64,000 nt of DNA from an uncultured Alistipes sp. (GTDB taxonomy: Bacteria; Bacteroidota; Bacteroidia; Bacteroidales; Rikenellaceae), in NCBI GenBank assembly GCA_949288735.1, contig CASELE010000005.1, positions 25,087-89,086 of the forward strand, in the 5' to 3' direction. Below the pieces are notes generated by a model that was not told the DNA's origin, made no database searches, and worked only from the letters and a program-made list of their open reading frames with translations. Positions 18,473-27,539 of this stretch are shown here, in pieces (positions within the stretch are counted from its first letter, which is position 1; the number at the start of each line of letters is the position of its first letter). The position numbers and the translations under genes were made by a program.

Positions 18473-19348
18473 ATGAGAACGATACCCTCTTCCGAGCTGA
18501 TTATCAACGATGATGGCTCCGTATTCCATTTGCATTTGCGGCCCGAACAGCTGGCCGATACGGTGATTCTCGTGGGTGATCCCGGGCGTGTGGCCCTCAT
18601 TGCCGCCCATTTCGACCGGATCGAATGCCGGGTATCGAACCGTGAGTTCAACACCGTGACGGGTTATTTCGGCGGGAAGCGTCTCACGGTGCTCTCGACG
18701 GGTATCGGCATCGGCAACATCGACATCTGCGTTACGGAACTCGATGCCCTGGCCAACGTGGACTTCGCCACGCGGCAGGAGCGGAGCGAGAAACGCCGGC
18801 TGACGCTGTTGCGGCTCGGTACGTCGGGGGCCGTCCAGCCCGACATCCGTGTGGGCGAACTGCTCTTCGCGCGCACTTCGGTCGGTTTCGACGGCCTGCT
18901 CAATTTCTACGAGGGGCGCGATGCCGTCTGCGATCTTGCGCTGGAGCGCGCCTTCGTGGCCCATACGGGATGGAACCCCCAGCTCCCGAGTCCCTATTTC
19001 ATTGATGCCGACCGGTCGCTGCTGGAACTCTTCCGCGACGTGACGCGCGAGGGCATCACGATTGCCGCACCCGGGTTCTACGGCCCGCAAGGGCGGTGGG
19101 TGCGGCTGCGTCCGCAGGATCCGCATCTGAACGAGAAGATCGAATCGTTCGAATACGACGGCCGGCGCATCACCAACTTCGAGATGGAGAGCTCGGCTCT
19201 CGCCGGCCTTTCGGCCCTGATGGGACACCGTGCCGCCACGATCTGCACGATCATCGCGCAGCGTGTCGCCCTCGAAGCCGAGACGGACTACAGGCCCTTT
19301 GTCGAGCGGATGATCCGCACGGCGCTCGAACGGCTCGCCTCCTGCTGA
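18473..19348 (+). CDS. nucleoside phosphorylase (uridine phosphorylase-like)
   Basis: 291-residue PNP/UDP-family enzyme that splits nucleosides with phosphate into base and (deoxy)ribose-1-phosphate. The phosphate-binding GDPGRV comes early (about residue 37), followed by LSTGIGIGNIDICVTEL, the RLGTSGAVQPDIRVGEL core and the ribose-binding NFEMESSALAGLSALMGHRA. The match to uridine phosphorylase is to the family; base preference cannot be told. It would work with udk (also in this window) in pyrimidine salvage. Ends 60 bases before dnaN on the same strand, so it may be first in that operon. Confidence 0.9.
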   Translation: MRTIPSSELIINDDGSVFHLHLRPEQLADTVILVGDPGRVALIAAHFDRIECRVSNREFNTVTGYFGGKRLTVLSTGIGIGNIDICVTELDALANVDFATRQERSEKRRLTLLRLGTSGAVQPDIRVGELLFARTSVGFDGLLNFYEGRDAVCDLALERAFVAHTGWNPQLPSPYFIDADRSLLELFRDVTREGITIAAPGFYGPQGRWVRLRPQDPHLNEKIESFEYDGRRITNFEMESSALAGLSALMGHRAATICTIIAQRVALEAETDYRPFVERMIRTALERLASC

Positions 19349-19408
19349 GCGGGCCGGACGGAGTCGGAAAACAGAAGCAAACAGATTGAAGACTGAAGAT
19401 AGAAAAAG

Positions 19409-20536
19409 ATGAAATTCACCGTATCAAGTTCGGCCCTGCTGGCACTGCTCGCCGCCGAGGGCAAGGTTATCGGAAACAGCAGAAACACGCTGCCCATTCT
19501 CAATTCGTTCCTCATGGAGCTCAAGGAGGGCGAACTGAAGGTTACGGCGACCGATCTCGACACCACGCTCGTGGGGACGCTGCCGGTCGACTCCGTGGAA
19601 CGGGAAGGTGCGGTAGCCGCCCCCTCCAAACTGATGCTCGAATCGCTGAAGGAGTTTTCGGATATTCCGCTGACGATCGACGTGGACGAGAAGACGTGGG
19701 AGATCCGTATCGGCTGGGCGTCGGGATCGCTCTCCATTCCGGGAGACAATCCCGTGGGCTATCCCGTCATGCAGCAGCCCGGAACCGACCGCAAGGAGCT
19801 GAAACTCGACGTGGACCTGCTGATGGGCGGTATCAACAAGACCATATTCGCCACGAGCGACGATGACCAGCGCTACGTGCAGATGCGGGGCATCTACGTG
19901 GTCTTCGACGAGAAGACGGTGACTTTCGTGGGTACCGATTCGCACAAACTGGTGAAGTTCGTCTCCGAGACGCCCGCAGGCATGAAGGCTTCGTTCATCC
20001 TCCCGAAAAAGTCGGCCAATCTGCTGCGTTCGATGCTCGTACGCGAAGAGGAGCCCGTCACGGTGCTCTTCGATGAGACGATGGCCTCTTTCGCCCTGAA
20101 GAACCATACGCTCGTCTGCCGTCTGACCGAAGGGAACTATCCCAATTACGAACGCGTGATTCCGGAGGACAATCCCGACAAGGTGCTCGTGGACCGCATC
20201 GGACTGCTGAATGCCATCAAACGCGTTTCGGTCTGCTCGAGCGTGGCGACGAATCTCATTCGCATGGAGATATCGACAAACAGCATTCGTCTCGAAGCCA
20301 AGGATATCGACTTCTCTACCTCGGCCTACGAGCACATCGCCTGCAGCTACGAGGGCGGGGGCGTCGAGGTGGGTTTCAAGTCCACCTATCTGGTCGAGAT
20401 TCTCTCCAATCTAGAGACACCGACCGTGCTCATCGAGCTGGGCGACCTCTCGCGTGCGGGCGTCTTCAAGCCTGTCTACGACGAACGGCAGAACAGCTCG
20501 ACGCTGATGCTGCTCATGCCCATGACCATCAATTGA
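19409..20536 (+). CDS. dnaN: DNA polymerase III beta clamp
   Basis: 375-residue sliding clamp, a ring-shaped dimer that tethers the replicative polymerase DnaE to DNA. It opens MKFTVSSSALLALLAAEGKV and shows the expected landmarks: IGNSRNTLPILNSFLMELKE, TDLDTTLVGTLPVD, the second-domain FVGTDSHKLVKF and the C-terminal LMLLMPM peptide. Length is normal (~370). The gene is not next to dnaA, which is usual in Bacteroidales, so it does not mark the origin. A 16-base gap to the exonuclease gene points to co-transcription. Confidence 0.97.
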   Translation: MKFTVSSSALLALLAAEGKVIGNSRNTLPILNSFLMELKEGELKVTATDLDTTLVGTLPVDSVEREGAVAAPSKLMLESLKEFSDIPLTIDVDEKTWEIRIGWASGSLSIPGDNPVGYPVMQQPGTDRKELKLDVDLLMGGINKTIFATSDDDQRYVQMRGIYVVFDEKTVTFVGTDSHKLVKFVSETPAGMKASFILPKKSANLLRSMLVREEEPVTVLFDETMASFALKNHTLVCRLTEGNYPNYERVIPEDNPDKVLVDRIGLLNAIKRVSVCSSVATNLIRMEISTNSIRLEAKDIDFSTSAYEHIACSYEGGGVEVGFKSTYLVEILSNLETPTVLIELGDLSRAGVFKPVYDERQNSSTLMLLMPMTIN

Positions 20537-20552
20537 CGGAAACTCTCCGCAG

Positions 20553-21359
20553 ATGAAGCTGAAACTCAAACGGCCGATAGTATTTTTCGATCTCGAGACC
20601 ACCGGCGTGGATACGGCACGCGACCGTATCGTCGAGATATCGATGATCAAGGTCATGCCCGACGGCGAGGAGATCACCAAGACGCGCAAGCTCAACCCCG
20701 GGATGCATATCCCGGCCGAAGCTACGGCCATTCACGGTATTACGGACGATGACGTGAAGGATTGCCCCACCTTTGCGCAGGTGGCACGTTCGCTCGAGCA
20801 GTTCATCCGCGGCTGTGATTTCGGCGGATTCAACTCCAACCGGTTCGACCTGCCGGTGCTCGTCGAGGAGTTCATGCGCGCGGGTATCGACGTGGATTTC
20901 AAGCGCCGTCGTTTCATCGACGTGCAGAATATCTTCCACCGTAAGGAGCAGCGTACATTGGTGGCGGCCTACCGTTTCTACTGCGGTAAGGAGCTCGAGG
21001 ATGCCCACTCGGCCGCGGCCGATACGGCGGCTACCTACGAGGTGCTGCAGGCGCAGCTCGACCGCTATCCCGACCTGGAGAACGACGTGGAGGCCTTGGC
21101 CGAATACTCGGCCCGCGGCGAGACGGTGGACTATGCCGGCCGTATCGTCTACAACGAGCGGGGCGTGGAGGTCTTCGGATTCGGCAAGCACAAGGGGCGT
21201 CCCGTATGCGAGGTTTTCGAGGAGGAGCCGAGCTACTATTCGTGGATGATGAACGGCGACTTTCCGCTCTATACCAAGAAGGTCATCACCGAACTGCGTA
21301 TCCGCGGCCGCGATGCCACGAGGCAGCCGTCTGCGGCGCCGCACAAACCGACAAGATGA
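20553..21359 (+). CDS. 3'-5' exonuclease, DnaQ-type, with C-terminal extension
   Basis: 268-residue DEDD exonuclease. Exo I is FFDLETTGVDTARDRIVEIS, Exo II FGGFNSNRFDLPVLVEEF, and Exo III the His/Asp region AHSAAADTAATYEVLQ. After the ~180-residue catalytic domain comes a ~75-residue tail with FGFGKHKGRPVCEVFEEEPS and SWMMNGDFPLY, resembling the DUF3820-like motif found in other DnaQ homologues. A proofreading or repair role next to the beta clamp is plausible. It overlaps the next gene by four bases (ATGA), so translation is coupled. Confidence 0.92.
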   Translation: MKLKLKRPIVFFDLETTGVDTARDRIVEISMIKVMPDGEEITKTRKLNPGMHIPAEATAIHGITDDDVKDCPTFAQVARSLEQFIRGCDFGGFNSNRFDLPVLVEEFMRAGIDVDFKRRRFIDVQNIFHRKEQRTLVAAYRFYCGKELEDAHSAAADTAATYEVLQAQLDRYPDLENDVEALAEYSARGETVDYAGRIVYNERGVEVFGFGKHKGRPVCEVFEEEPSYYSWMMNGDFPLYTKKVITELRIRGRDATRQPSAAPHKPTR

Positions 21360-23275
21360 AAAGAGTCCTCTGTCTGACGCTGCTCCTCTTCTGGAGCACC
21401 GTGCTTCTGGCCGGCGGCCGGTCGCGTACGATCGTGGTGATCGACGGCGCGAAGTACTACATCCATACCGTCGACAGCGGCGAGACGCTCTACGGTCTCG
21501 CCCGCAGCTACGGGGTGGGCGAACAGGTGATCGTCGGACTCAATCCGACGGCTGCCGAGGGCCTGCGGGCCGGCGACCGGCTGAAGATACCCTGCACGGC
21601 GGCCGTATCCGTACCGCCTACCGAGCGTAAGCTGCGCCGCACCTTCGACCTGCATACGGTTGCCGAGGGGGAGACGCTCTACGCCATCTCACGGCGTTAC
21701 GCCCTGTCGCTCGGGACGGTTATCGAGGATAATCCCGAAGTCGATCCCATCCGGCTGCATCCAGGCGAGCGCATTCTCATCCGGCGCAAGGAGCGCGGTA
21801 CGACCGCTCCCGACGCCGTGCAGGCGCAATGGGAGCGTTACCGCGACGATCTGAACAGCGTCATGACGGACGGAACCTCCTATCATCTGGTGCAGCGGGG
21901 CGAGACGCTCTACGGCCTTGCCCGCCGCTACGGTACGACCGTGGAGCGTATCTCGGCACTCAACGCGGGGCTGACGCCCGAGTCTCTCAAGGCCGGCGCC
22001 ATTATCCGCATCCCCTCCTCCGGTGCGGCATCCGTGCCGGTCGACGTACCGGTCGACATACCGCGGGCCGAAGAATCCCGGACGTCCTCCGAGAAGCCGC
22101 TCTTCGCCGAGCTGCCCCGCACGGAGTCCGAAGAGAGTGCCCGATACGGACAACCGGCCGATACCTCCGCACGCCGCGTCATGCGGTCTCTGCAGACCTT
22201 CGATCCTTCGCATGAACTGCGTGTGGCGCTTCTGCTGCCGCTCTCGGCGGGCGGACGCTCCAACCCCAACTACCTCGAATTCTATCAGGGGTTCCTGCTG
22301 GGCCTCGACAGCGTGAAACGGGCGGGCTACTCCGTGCATGTGGACCTCTTCAATACGGAGCGCAGTGCCGAGACGACACGCCGCATCGTCGAGGAGGACC
22401 CCGCTTTCCGAGCCGCCGATCTTATCGTCGGACCCGTCTACGAAGAGCCGATGTGGCAGGTGCTCCGTCATGCCGAGACGCGCGGCGTGCCCGTAGTGAG
22501 CCCTCTGGCCGACATCGCGCACCTTTCGAGCGACGTGCTTTTCCAGATGGCTCCTCCGGCCGACCGGAAGTACGACAAGGCCCGGGCGCTGGTGGACAGC
22601 TGCGAGCGCATCACCTTCATCTATTCCGAAGAGGGCACCGATGCGGAGTTCGAGCGCGAGATGCGGGCGCTGGCGGCCGGACGCTCCTGCCGCACGCACC
22701 GCTACCGCTACGAACACGCCTCGGAGATCGAGGCCCGCGGCGACCGCAGCGTCAGTCCGAGCGATCTGACGCCTCTGCTGCATAACCGCGACCGCAATCT
22801 CTTCGTGATTCTGTCCGACAACGAGCTCGAAGTGGACCGCATTCTTGCCGCCCTTGCATCGGCCCATACGAGCATCGTGTCGCGCGGCTATACTCCGCCG
22901 CGTTTCGTCGTACTGGGCAATGCTCGCTGGAACCGTTACAACAATATCAGCCGCGAGATATTTTTCAAGGACCACGTAGTCTTCTTTTCGACCTATCATG
23001 CCAAGCGTGACTCGGAACGCATCTGCCGTTTCGACAGCGACTACGTCCGTGCCTTCGGCGCTCTGCCGACGCTCTACTCCTACCGCGGGTACGATGCGGC
23101 GCTTATCTTTGCCCCTGCCATGTTCGGTGCGATTGCCGACCGCTTGGAGGGGCAGAGCTACACGCCGCTGCAGACGACCTACCGGTTCGGCCGCGCTGCC
23201 GTGGGTAGTACGACGGTCAACGGTAACTGGACCCGCGTGAACTACAACGACGACTTCTCGATAACGGTCGAGTGA
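21356..23275 (+). CDS. three-LysM periplasmic protein fused to a type-1 binding-protein fold
   Basis: 639-residue exported protein. A signal peptide (about 1-20) is followed by three LysM repeats, near residues 34-79, 98-145 and 176-222, each with the GETLY core (SGETLYGLARSYGV, EGETLYAISRRYAL, RGETLYGLARRYGT). A Pro/Glu/Ser linker leads to a domain of about 370 residues resembling periplasmic binding proteins: ELRVALLLPLSAGGRSNPNY, LEFYQGFLLGLDSVKR, IVGPVYEEPMWQVL, YDAALIFAPAMFGAI. LysM binds peptidoglycan GlcNAc; the second domain may sense a ligand or bind a wall enzyme, as in LpoA (inference). ATGA overlap with the exonuclease upstream. Confidence 0.88.
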   Translation: MKRVLCLTLLLFWSTVLLAGGRSRTIVVIDGAKYYIHTVDSGETLYGLARSYGVGEQVIVGLNPTAAEGLRAGDRLKIPCTAAVSVPPTERKLRRTFDLHTVAEGETLYAISRRYALSLGTVIEDNPEVDPIRLHPGERILIRRKERGTTAPDAVQAQWERYRDDLNSVMTDGTSYHLVQRGETLYGLARRYGTTVERISALNAGLTPESLKAGAIIRIPSSGAASVPVDVPVDIPRAEESRTSSEKPLFAELPRTESEESARYGQPADTSARRVMRSLQTFDPSHELRVALLLPLSAGGRSNPNYLEFYQGFLLGLDSVKRAGYSVHVDLFNTERSAETTRRIVEEDPAFRAADLIVGPVYEEPMWQVLRHAETRGVPVVSPLADIAHLSSDVLFQMAPPADRKYDKARALVDSCERITFIYSEEGTDAEFEREMRALAAGRSCRTHRYRYEHASEIEARGDRSVSPSDLTPLLHNRDRNLFVILSDNELEVDRILAALASAHTSIVSRGYTPPRFVVLGNARWNRYNNISREIFFKDHVVFFSTYHAKRDSERICRFDSDYVRAFGALPTLYSYRGYDAALIFAPAMFGAIADRLEGQSYTPLQTTYRFGRAAVGSTTVNGNWTRVNYNDDFSITVE

Positions 23276-23301
23276 CCGGTTCCGAAGACCTCCGAACGAA
23301 C

Positions 23302-23946
23302 ATGGAACACGCCATACCCGAAAAGACCATCGAGCGGCTGAGCGAATACCGCCGGACCTTGCGGTCCTGTCTCAGACAGGGCATTACGCATATCTTCTCG
23401 CACGTGCTGGCGGGCATCCACGGCATTACGGCCGTGCAGGTGCGCCGTGACCTGATGCTCATCGGATTTTCGAGCGATACGAAGAAGGGGTACGACGTGA
23501 AGGTGCTCATCGACTTCATCGGCCGAATCCTCGACAGCGCCGAGCCGATGAATATCGCCGTGCTCGGCATGGGGCATCTCGGACAGGCTATCACCAAATA
23601 CTTCAACGGCAAGGGGCTGAAACTGCGTATCACGGCCGCATTCGATGTCGATCCGGCAAAAGTGGGACACACGATCGACGGTATCTGCTGTTACCACATG
23701 GACCGTTTCGAGGAGATGGCCGAGGAGCTGGATATCAGCATCGTGATAGTCTCGTCCCCCACGTCGGTAGCGCCGCAGCTGGTTCTCCCCATCATCAATG
23801 CCGGCATCAGGGGCGTGCTCAACTTCACCTCGACGCCGCTCAACTTCCCGCAGGGTATCGTCGTGGAGAACTACGACATCACGACACTGCTCGAAAAGGT
23901 GGCCTACTTTGTCAAGGAGAGCGAGGATAACGTGCAGGGCTCATGA
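23302..23946 (+). CDS. rex: redox-sensing repressor Rex
   Basis: 214-residue NAD(H)-responsive repressor. An N-terminal winged helix (IPEKTIERLSEYRRTLRSCL, then ITAVQVRRDLMLIGF) is followed by a Rossmann domain whose GxGxxG reads VLGMGHLGQAI, and a C-terminal swapped helix near NYDITTLLEKVAYF. Rex leaves DNA when NADH/NAD is high and controls fermentation genes. An in-frame GTG at 23272 overlaps the LysM gene stop; the ATG at 23302 was preferred because MEHAIPEKTIERL matches the family start. The stop overlaps the ribF-like start (ATGA). Confidence 0.92.
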   Translation: MEHAIPEKTIERLSEYRRTLRSCLRQGITHIFSHVLAGIHGITAVQVRRDLMLIGFSSDTKKGYDVKVLIDFIGRILDSAEPMNIAVLGMGHLGQAITKYFNGKGLKLRITAAFDVDPAKVGHTIDGICCYHMDRFEEMAEELDISIVIVSSPTSVAPQLVLPIINAGIRGVLNFTSTPLNFPQGIVVENYDITTLLEKVAYFVKESEDNVQGS

Positions 23947-24734
23947 AGAGATGCTGCGGTCTTGACAATCTCCCCCGGCTTTGTCACCCGGCCGTTACGG
24001 TGGGCTCGTTCGACGGAGTACATGGCGGCCACAGGCAGCTGCTCGACCGGGTGGTGGCCGAAGCGCGTGCCGCCGGAGGCGAGAGCGTAGTACTCACCTT
24101 CGAACCCCATCCGCGCGTGACGCTCGGCCGGGCCGACGGCCTGCGGCTCCTCTCCTCGACCGAAGAGAAGGCCTGGCTGCTCGAACGGGCCGGCATCGAC
24201 TGCATGCTGGTCGTCCCCTTCGACCAGGATTTCAGCCGTATGACCCCCGAAGCCTTTGTCGGGGATCTGCTCGTAGATCGTCTGGGCGCCGAGACGCTCG
24301 TCGTGGGCTACAACCACCGCTTCGGTCGGGGCAATGCGGGTGACTACGATTTTCTCGAGCGTCTGCGGCTCTCTCGCGGCTTCCGTGTGGTGCGGGTGGC
24401 CGAATACGGCACCGGGACGGAGCGCGTGAGCTCCACGACGCTGCGAGGCCTTGTCGCTGCCGGACAGATGGCGCGGGCCGCGCGGATGCTTACACATCCA
24501 TATCTTCTTATCGGCGAGGTACGTGCGGAGGTGCTCCGCAACCCCGAGCCGTTGAAGCTGTTGCCGCCGTCCGGCACCTATGCCGTGAGAGTCGACGGGC
24601 GGGCCGCCGGTCTGCACATCGATGCTGCGGGTACGGTACGTCTCCCGGGTGCGGACGATGGACCGGCGGTCGTCGAATTCACGGGCGACGGCTCTCCGGA
24701 TATTCCGACCGACAACAAACCGATGAAGCCATGA
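23943..24734 (+). CDS. FAD synthetase (RibF-like), flavokinase half not recognisable
   Basis: 263 residues, shorter than the usual ~310 for bifunctional RibF. The FMN adenylyltransferase half is intact: GSFDGVHGGHRQLL (21-34), FEPHPR (53-58), GYNHRFGRG (122-130) and VSSTTLRGL (162-170). After HPYLLIGEV (185-193) the riboflavin kinase half should show a Gly-rich loop and a GFPTAN motif; neither is seen, only LPPSGTYAVRVDG (207-219) resembling a later kinase strand. It probably makes FAD from FMN only, so FMN synthesis needs another gene (inference). Overlaps rex and the thioesterase by four bases each. Confidence 0.85.
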   Translation: MKRCCGLDNLPRLCHPAVTVGSFDGVHGGHRQLLDRVVAEARAAGGESVVLTFEPHPRVTLGRADGLRLLSSTEEKAWLLERAGIDCMLVVPFDQDFSRMTPEAFVGDLLVDRLGAETLVVGYNHRFGRGNAGDYDFLERLRLSRGFRVVRVAEYGTGTERVSSTTLRGLVAAGQMARAARMLTHPYLLIGEVRAEVLRNPEPLKLLPPSGTYAVRVDGRAAGLHIDAAGTVRLPGADDGPAVVEFTGDGSPDIPTDNKPMKP

Positions 24735-25141
24735 TCGCATATGAATGCAAACTCCGTGTCTGGTACGAACATACGGATCAGATGGGTATTGTCCACCACT
24801 CGAACTACATCGTCTATTACGAAGCGGCGCGCAGTGAATTCCTGCGCGAGGCGTGCGGCATGTCGTTCGCCGAGGTCGAGCGGCGCGGCATCATGATGCC
24901 GATTCTGGAGGTCCACTCCCGATATGTGAAACCGGCACTCTACGACGAATTGCTTACCGTGCGCATCCGCATCGAGGAGATGCCCCGTGCACGCATTACC
25001 TTCCTTTACGAAATCAGCAACGAGCGCGGCGAGCTGCTCAATACGGGTTCGACCGTACTGGGCTTCATCCACAGCGATACACGGCGTCCTTGCCGCTGTC
25101 CCGTATGGTTCGTGCAGATGCTCGAAGAGCGCTGGCGGTAG
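24731..25141 (+). CDS. acyl-CoA thioesterase, YbgC/FadM hotdog family
   Basis: 136-residue single hotdog domain that hydrolyses acyl-CoA or acyl-ACP thioesters. The catalytic stretch YEHTDQMGIVHHSNYIVYYE carries the Asp (residue 16 region) and the His used by 4-hydroxybenzoyl-CoA thioesterase relatives. ARSEFLREACGMSFAEVE and the C-terminal strand pattern are also typical. Substrate not known. Last gene of the packed dnaN run (ATGA overlap with the ribF-like gene) and followed by a strong hairpin. Confidence 0.92.
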   Translation: MIAYECKLRVWYEHTDQMGIVHHSNYIVYYEAARSEFLREACGMSFAEVERRGIMMPILEVHSRYVKPALYDELLTVRIRIEEMPRARITFLYEISNERGELLNTGSTVLGFIHSDTRRPCRCPVWFVQMLEERWR

Positions 25142-25156
25142 CGCTTTCTGACGGAT

Positions 25157-25190
25157 AGCGGCGGGACGGCTTCAGGGCTGTCCCGCCGCT
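25157..25190 (+). terminator. hairpin ending the dnaN-thioesterase run
   Basis: 14-bp stem AGCGGCGGGACGGC/GCTGTCCCGCCGCT (one G-U) with a 6-base loop; no T-run follows. Confidence 0.65.
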
Positions 25191-25255
25191 ACTCAGTCGT
25201 ACCGGTATCCGTTCAGTCGTACCCGTGCTTCGGGTACAGGCGAAGCGACGGGCAG

Positions 25256-25287
25256 AAAAAGAGAGCGGCCGCACTGCGGCCGCTCTC
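25256..25287 (-). terminator. terminator of htpG
   Basis: Perfect 12-bp stem GAGAGCGGCCGC/GCGGCCGCTCTC with loop ACT, followed on the minus strand by TTTTT. Confidence 0.88.
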
Positions 25288-25311
25288 CGATTCCGACGGT
25301 AGAGGTCGCCG

Positions 25312-27372
25312 TTACTTCTCGATGAGAGCAATCGAACGCTGGATGAACTCGGAGAGATGTTTGCCCTTCAGCATGCCGTTCGAGAGCAGCGCGAGGTCGA
25401 TGATCTGACGGACCAGCCGATTCTGACTCCCGATCTCGGTGAGACGCTGCGTGCGCTCGTCGCGCAGCGTGACGATCTTTTTCGACAGCTCTTCGCGCAT
25501 CGATTTCTCCTCGGATGTGAGTTCCTCCTCCTTCTTTCCCTTTACGGTCTCGTCGAAACGCTTCTCCTCGGCTACGGCCGCGTCGATCTTCTTGGTGATG
25601 GTCTTCAACTTGTCGCCGTACTCCTTCTCCACGTCGGCCAGTACGTCGATGACGATGGGGTGGTTGCCGTTTACGGCGATGGTGAACTGGTCGGGCATCT
25701 GGCCGTAGAACTGGCTCATGCCGCCGCCGCCCGCCGCCGCCATCTCCTTCATGCGGCGCATGAATTCGTTTTGCGTGATGACGACGGGAGCTTCGTCTGC
25801 GCTCATCGGCTCGAACGAGATGCTGTAGTGTATCTTCTCCTCGCGGGGCATCTGGCTCTCGAATACGGGGCGCAGCAGCTCCTGCTGAGCTTCCGTGAGC
25901 GACATCTTGAGATTCTCCTCCTTCGAGATGAGTTTCTCGACCACGTCGCTGTCCACCCGGGCGAAACGCTCCTCCTTGTGGCCGTTCTCGTACCAGCCCA
26001 TGTAGTGACTGTCGAGCTGGCCGTCCATGACGAGCACGTCGTATCCCTTGCTGCGGGCCGTCTCGACGAACGACGACTTCTCCACCGGATCGTCCACGTA
26101 GAGATAGACCACCGTCTTGTTCTTGTCGGTCTGCTGCCCCTTGACGAGCTCGCCGTACTCCTTCGAGGTGAAGTACTTGCCTTCGGTATTTTTCCAGAGC
26201 ATGAAGTTTCCGGCCTTCTCGGCGAACTTCTCGTCGGTCAGAATGCCGTATTCGATGAAGATCTTCAAATCGTCCCACTTCTCTTCGTAGTCCTTGCGCA
26301 TCGTATTGAAGAGTTCCTGCAGACGGTCGGCCACCTTGCGCGTAATGTAGCTCGAGATCTTCTTCACGTTCGAGTCGCTCTGCAGGTAGCTGCGCGAGAC
26401 GTTGAGCGGGATGTCGGGCGAGTCGATCACGCCGTGCAGCAGCGTGAGGTACTCCGGTACGACGCCCTCTACCTGATCGGTCACGAAGACCTGGTTCGAG
26501 TAGAGCTGGATCTTGTTCTTCTGGATCTCGAAGTTGTTGTGAATCTTCGGGAAGTAGAGGATACCGGTCAGGTGGAACGGATAGTCGATGTTCAGATGGA
26601 TGTAGAAGAGCGGATCGTCGGCCAGCGGATAGAGCTCGCGGTAGAACTCCTTGTACTGCTCCTCGGTGATGTCGGTCGGCTTGCGCGTCCAGAGCGGGTC
26701 GGTGTTGTTGACGATTTCGTCCTTCTCTGTGTCGACGTACTTGCCATCCTTCCACTCCTTGACTTTGCCGCAGGCGATGGGCACGGGGAGGAAGCGGCAG
26801 TATTTGCGTAGCAGTTCGCGTATGCGAGCCTCGTCCGCAAATTCGAGGCAATCCTCCGAGAGGTGCAGGATGATTGACGTCCCGCGGTCGTGCGCCTCGT
26901 CGATCTCCTCCATCTCGAATTCGGGCGATCCGTTACAACTCCAGTGTACGGCCTTGGCCTCCGGCTTGTACGATCTGGAGATGATCTCGACCTTGTCGGC
27001 CACCATGAACGACGAGTAGAAACCCAGACCGAAGTGCCCGATGATGGCCTGGTTCTGGTACTTGGCCATGAACTCCTCGGCGCCCGAGAAGGCGATCTGG
27101 TTGATGTACTTGTCCACCTCGTCCATCGTCATGCCCATGCCGCGGTCGGTGACGGTGAGCGTGCGGGCCTCCTTGTCGACCTCGATGCGGATTGTCAGGT
27201 CGCCCAACTCCTCCTTCATCTCGCCCGTCGAGGCGAGCGTGCGCAACTTCTGCGTGGCGTCAACGGCGTTCGATACGAGTTCGCGCAGGAAGATTTCGTG
27301 GTCGGAGTAGAGAAATTTCTTGATTACGGGGAAGATGTTTTCGGTTGTCACCCCGATTTTTCCGTTTTTCAT
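25312..27372 (-). CDS. htpG: Hsp90 chaperone
   Basis: 686-residue ATP-dependent chaperone. The N-terminal GHKL ATPase shows FLRELVSNAVDATQKLRTLA, DRGMGMTMDEVDKYINQIAF, the lid GLGFYSSFMVADKVE and RGTSIILHLSED. The middle domain carries LYSNQVFVTDQVEGVVPEYL and LNVSRSYLQSDSNVKKI. The C-terminal dimerisation region has a charged insert with runs of Lys and Glu. It lacks the eukaryotic charged linker and MEEVD tail, as expected. The chosen ATG begins MKNGKIGVTTENIFPVIKKF, the normal family start; an upstream ATG would add 19 unrelated residues. No clean TAnnTTTG box precedes it. Confidence 0.96.
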   Translation of the reverse strand: MKNGKIGVTTENIFPVIKKFLYSDHEIFLRELVSNAVDATQKLRTLASTGEMKEELGDLTIRIEVDKEARTLTVTDRGMGMTMDEVDKYINQIAFSGAEEFMAKYQNQAIIGHFGLGFYSSFMVADKVEIISRSYKPEAKAVHWSCNGSPEFEMEEIDEAHDRGTSIILHLSEDCLEFADEARIRELLRKYCRFLPVPIACGKVKEWKDGKYVDTEKDEIVNNTDPLWTRKPTDITEEQYKEFYRELYPLADDPLFYIHLNIDYPFHLTGILYFPKIHNNFEIQKNKIQLYSNQVFVTDQVEGVVPEYLTLLHGVIDSPDIPLNVSRSYLQSDSNVKKISSYITRKVADRLQELFNTMRKDYEEKWDDLKIFIEYGILTDEKFAEKAGNFMLWKNTEGKYFTSKEYGELVKGQQTDKNKTVVYLYVDDPVEKSSFVETARSKGYDVLVMDGQLDSHYMGWYENGHKEERFARVDSDVVEKLISKEENLKMSLTEAQQELLRPVFESQMPREEKIHYSISFEPMSADEAPVVITQNEFMRRMKEMAAAGGGGMSQFYGQMPDQFTIAVNGNHPIVIDVLADVEKEYGDKLKTITKKIDAAVAEEKRFDETVKGKKEEELTSEEKSMREELSKKIVTLRDERTQRLTEIGSQNRLVRQIIDLALLSNGMLKGKHLSEFIQRSIALIEK

Positions 27373-27483
27373 AATCCGTGTATCGTGTTTTGGTATTTTC
27401 CGCCCCAAGGGGAACAAACGGTGTGCCATTTCTCCGCATCCGACATAATGTCAGTCGGGCCTGCCATCCGCGCGGCAAATGGA

Positions 27484-27512
27484 ACGCCCCGGCCTGCTTC
27501 GGGCCGGGGCGT
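27484..27512 (-). terminator. hairpin after thioredoxin gene
   Basis: 11-bp stem ACGCCCCGGCC/GGCCGGGGCGT with a 7-base loop, about 28 bases past the trx stop. The T-run is poor. Confidence 0.65.
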
Positions 27513-27539
27513 CGCACGTCTGGAGCGAGAAGCCTCTCC

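Noticed and set aside
15651..18476. 941-codon open frame opposite the M20 peptidase and glmM
   Set aside because: Spans two well-supported genes on the other strand and has no motif of its own.
19409..20536. dnaN as a marker of the replication origin
   Set aside because: No dnaA, no DnaA-box cluster and no AT-rich unwinding region nearby; in Bacteroidales dnaN is commonly away from the origin.
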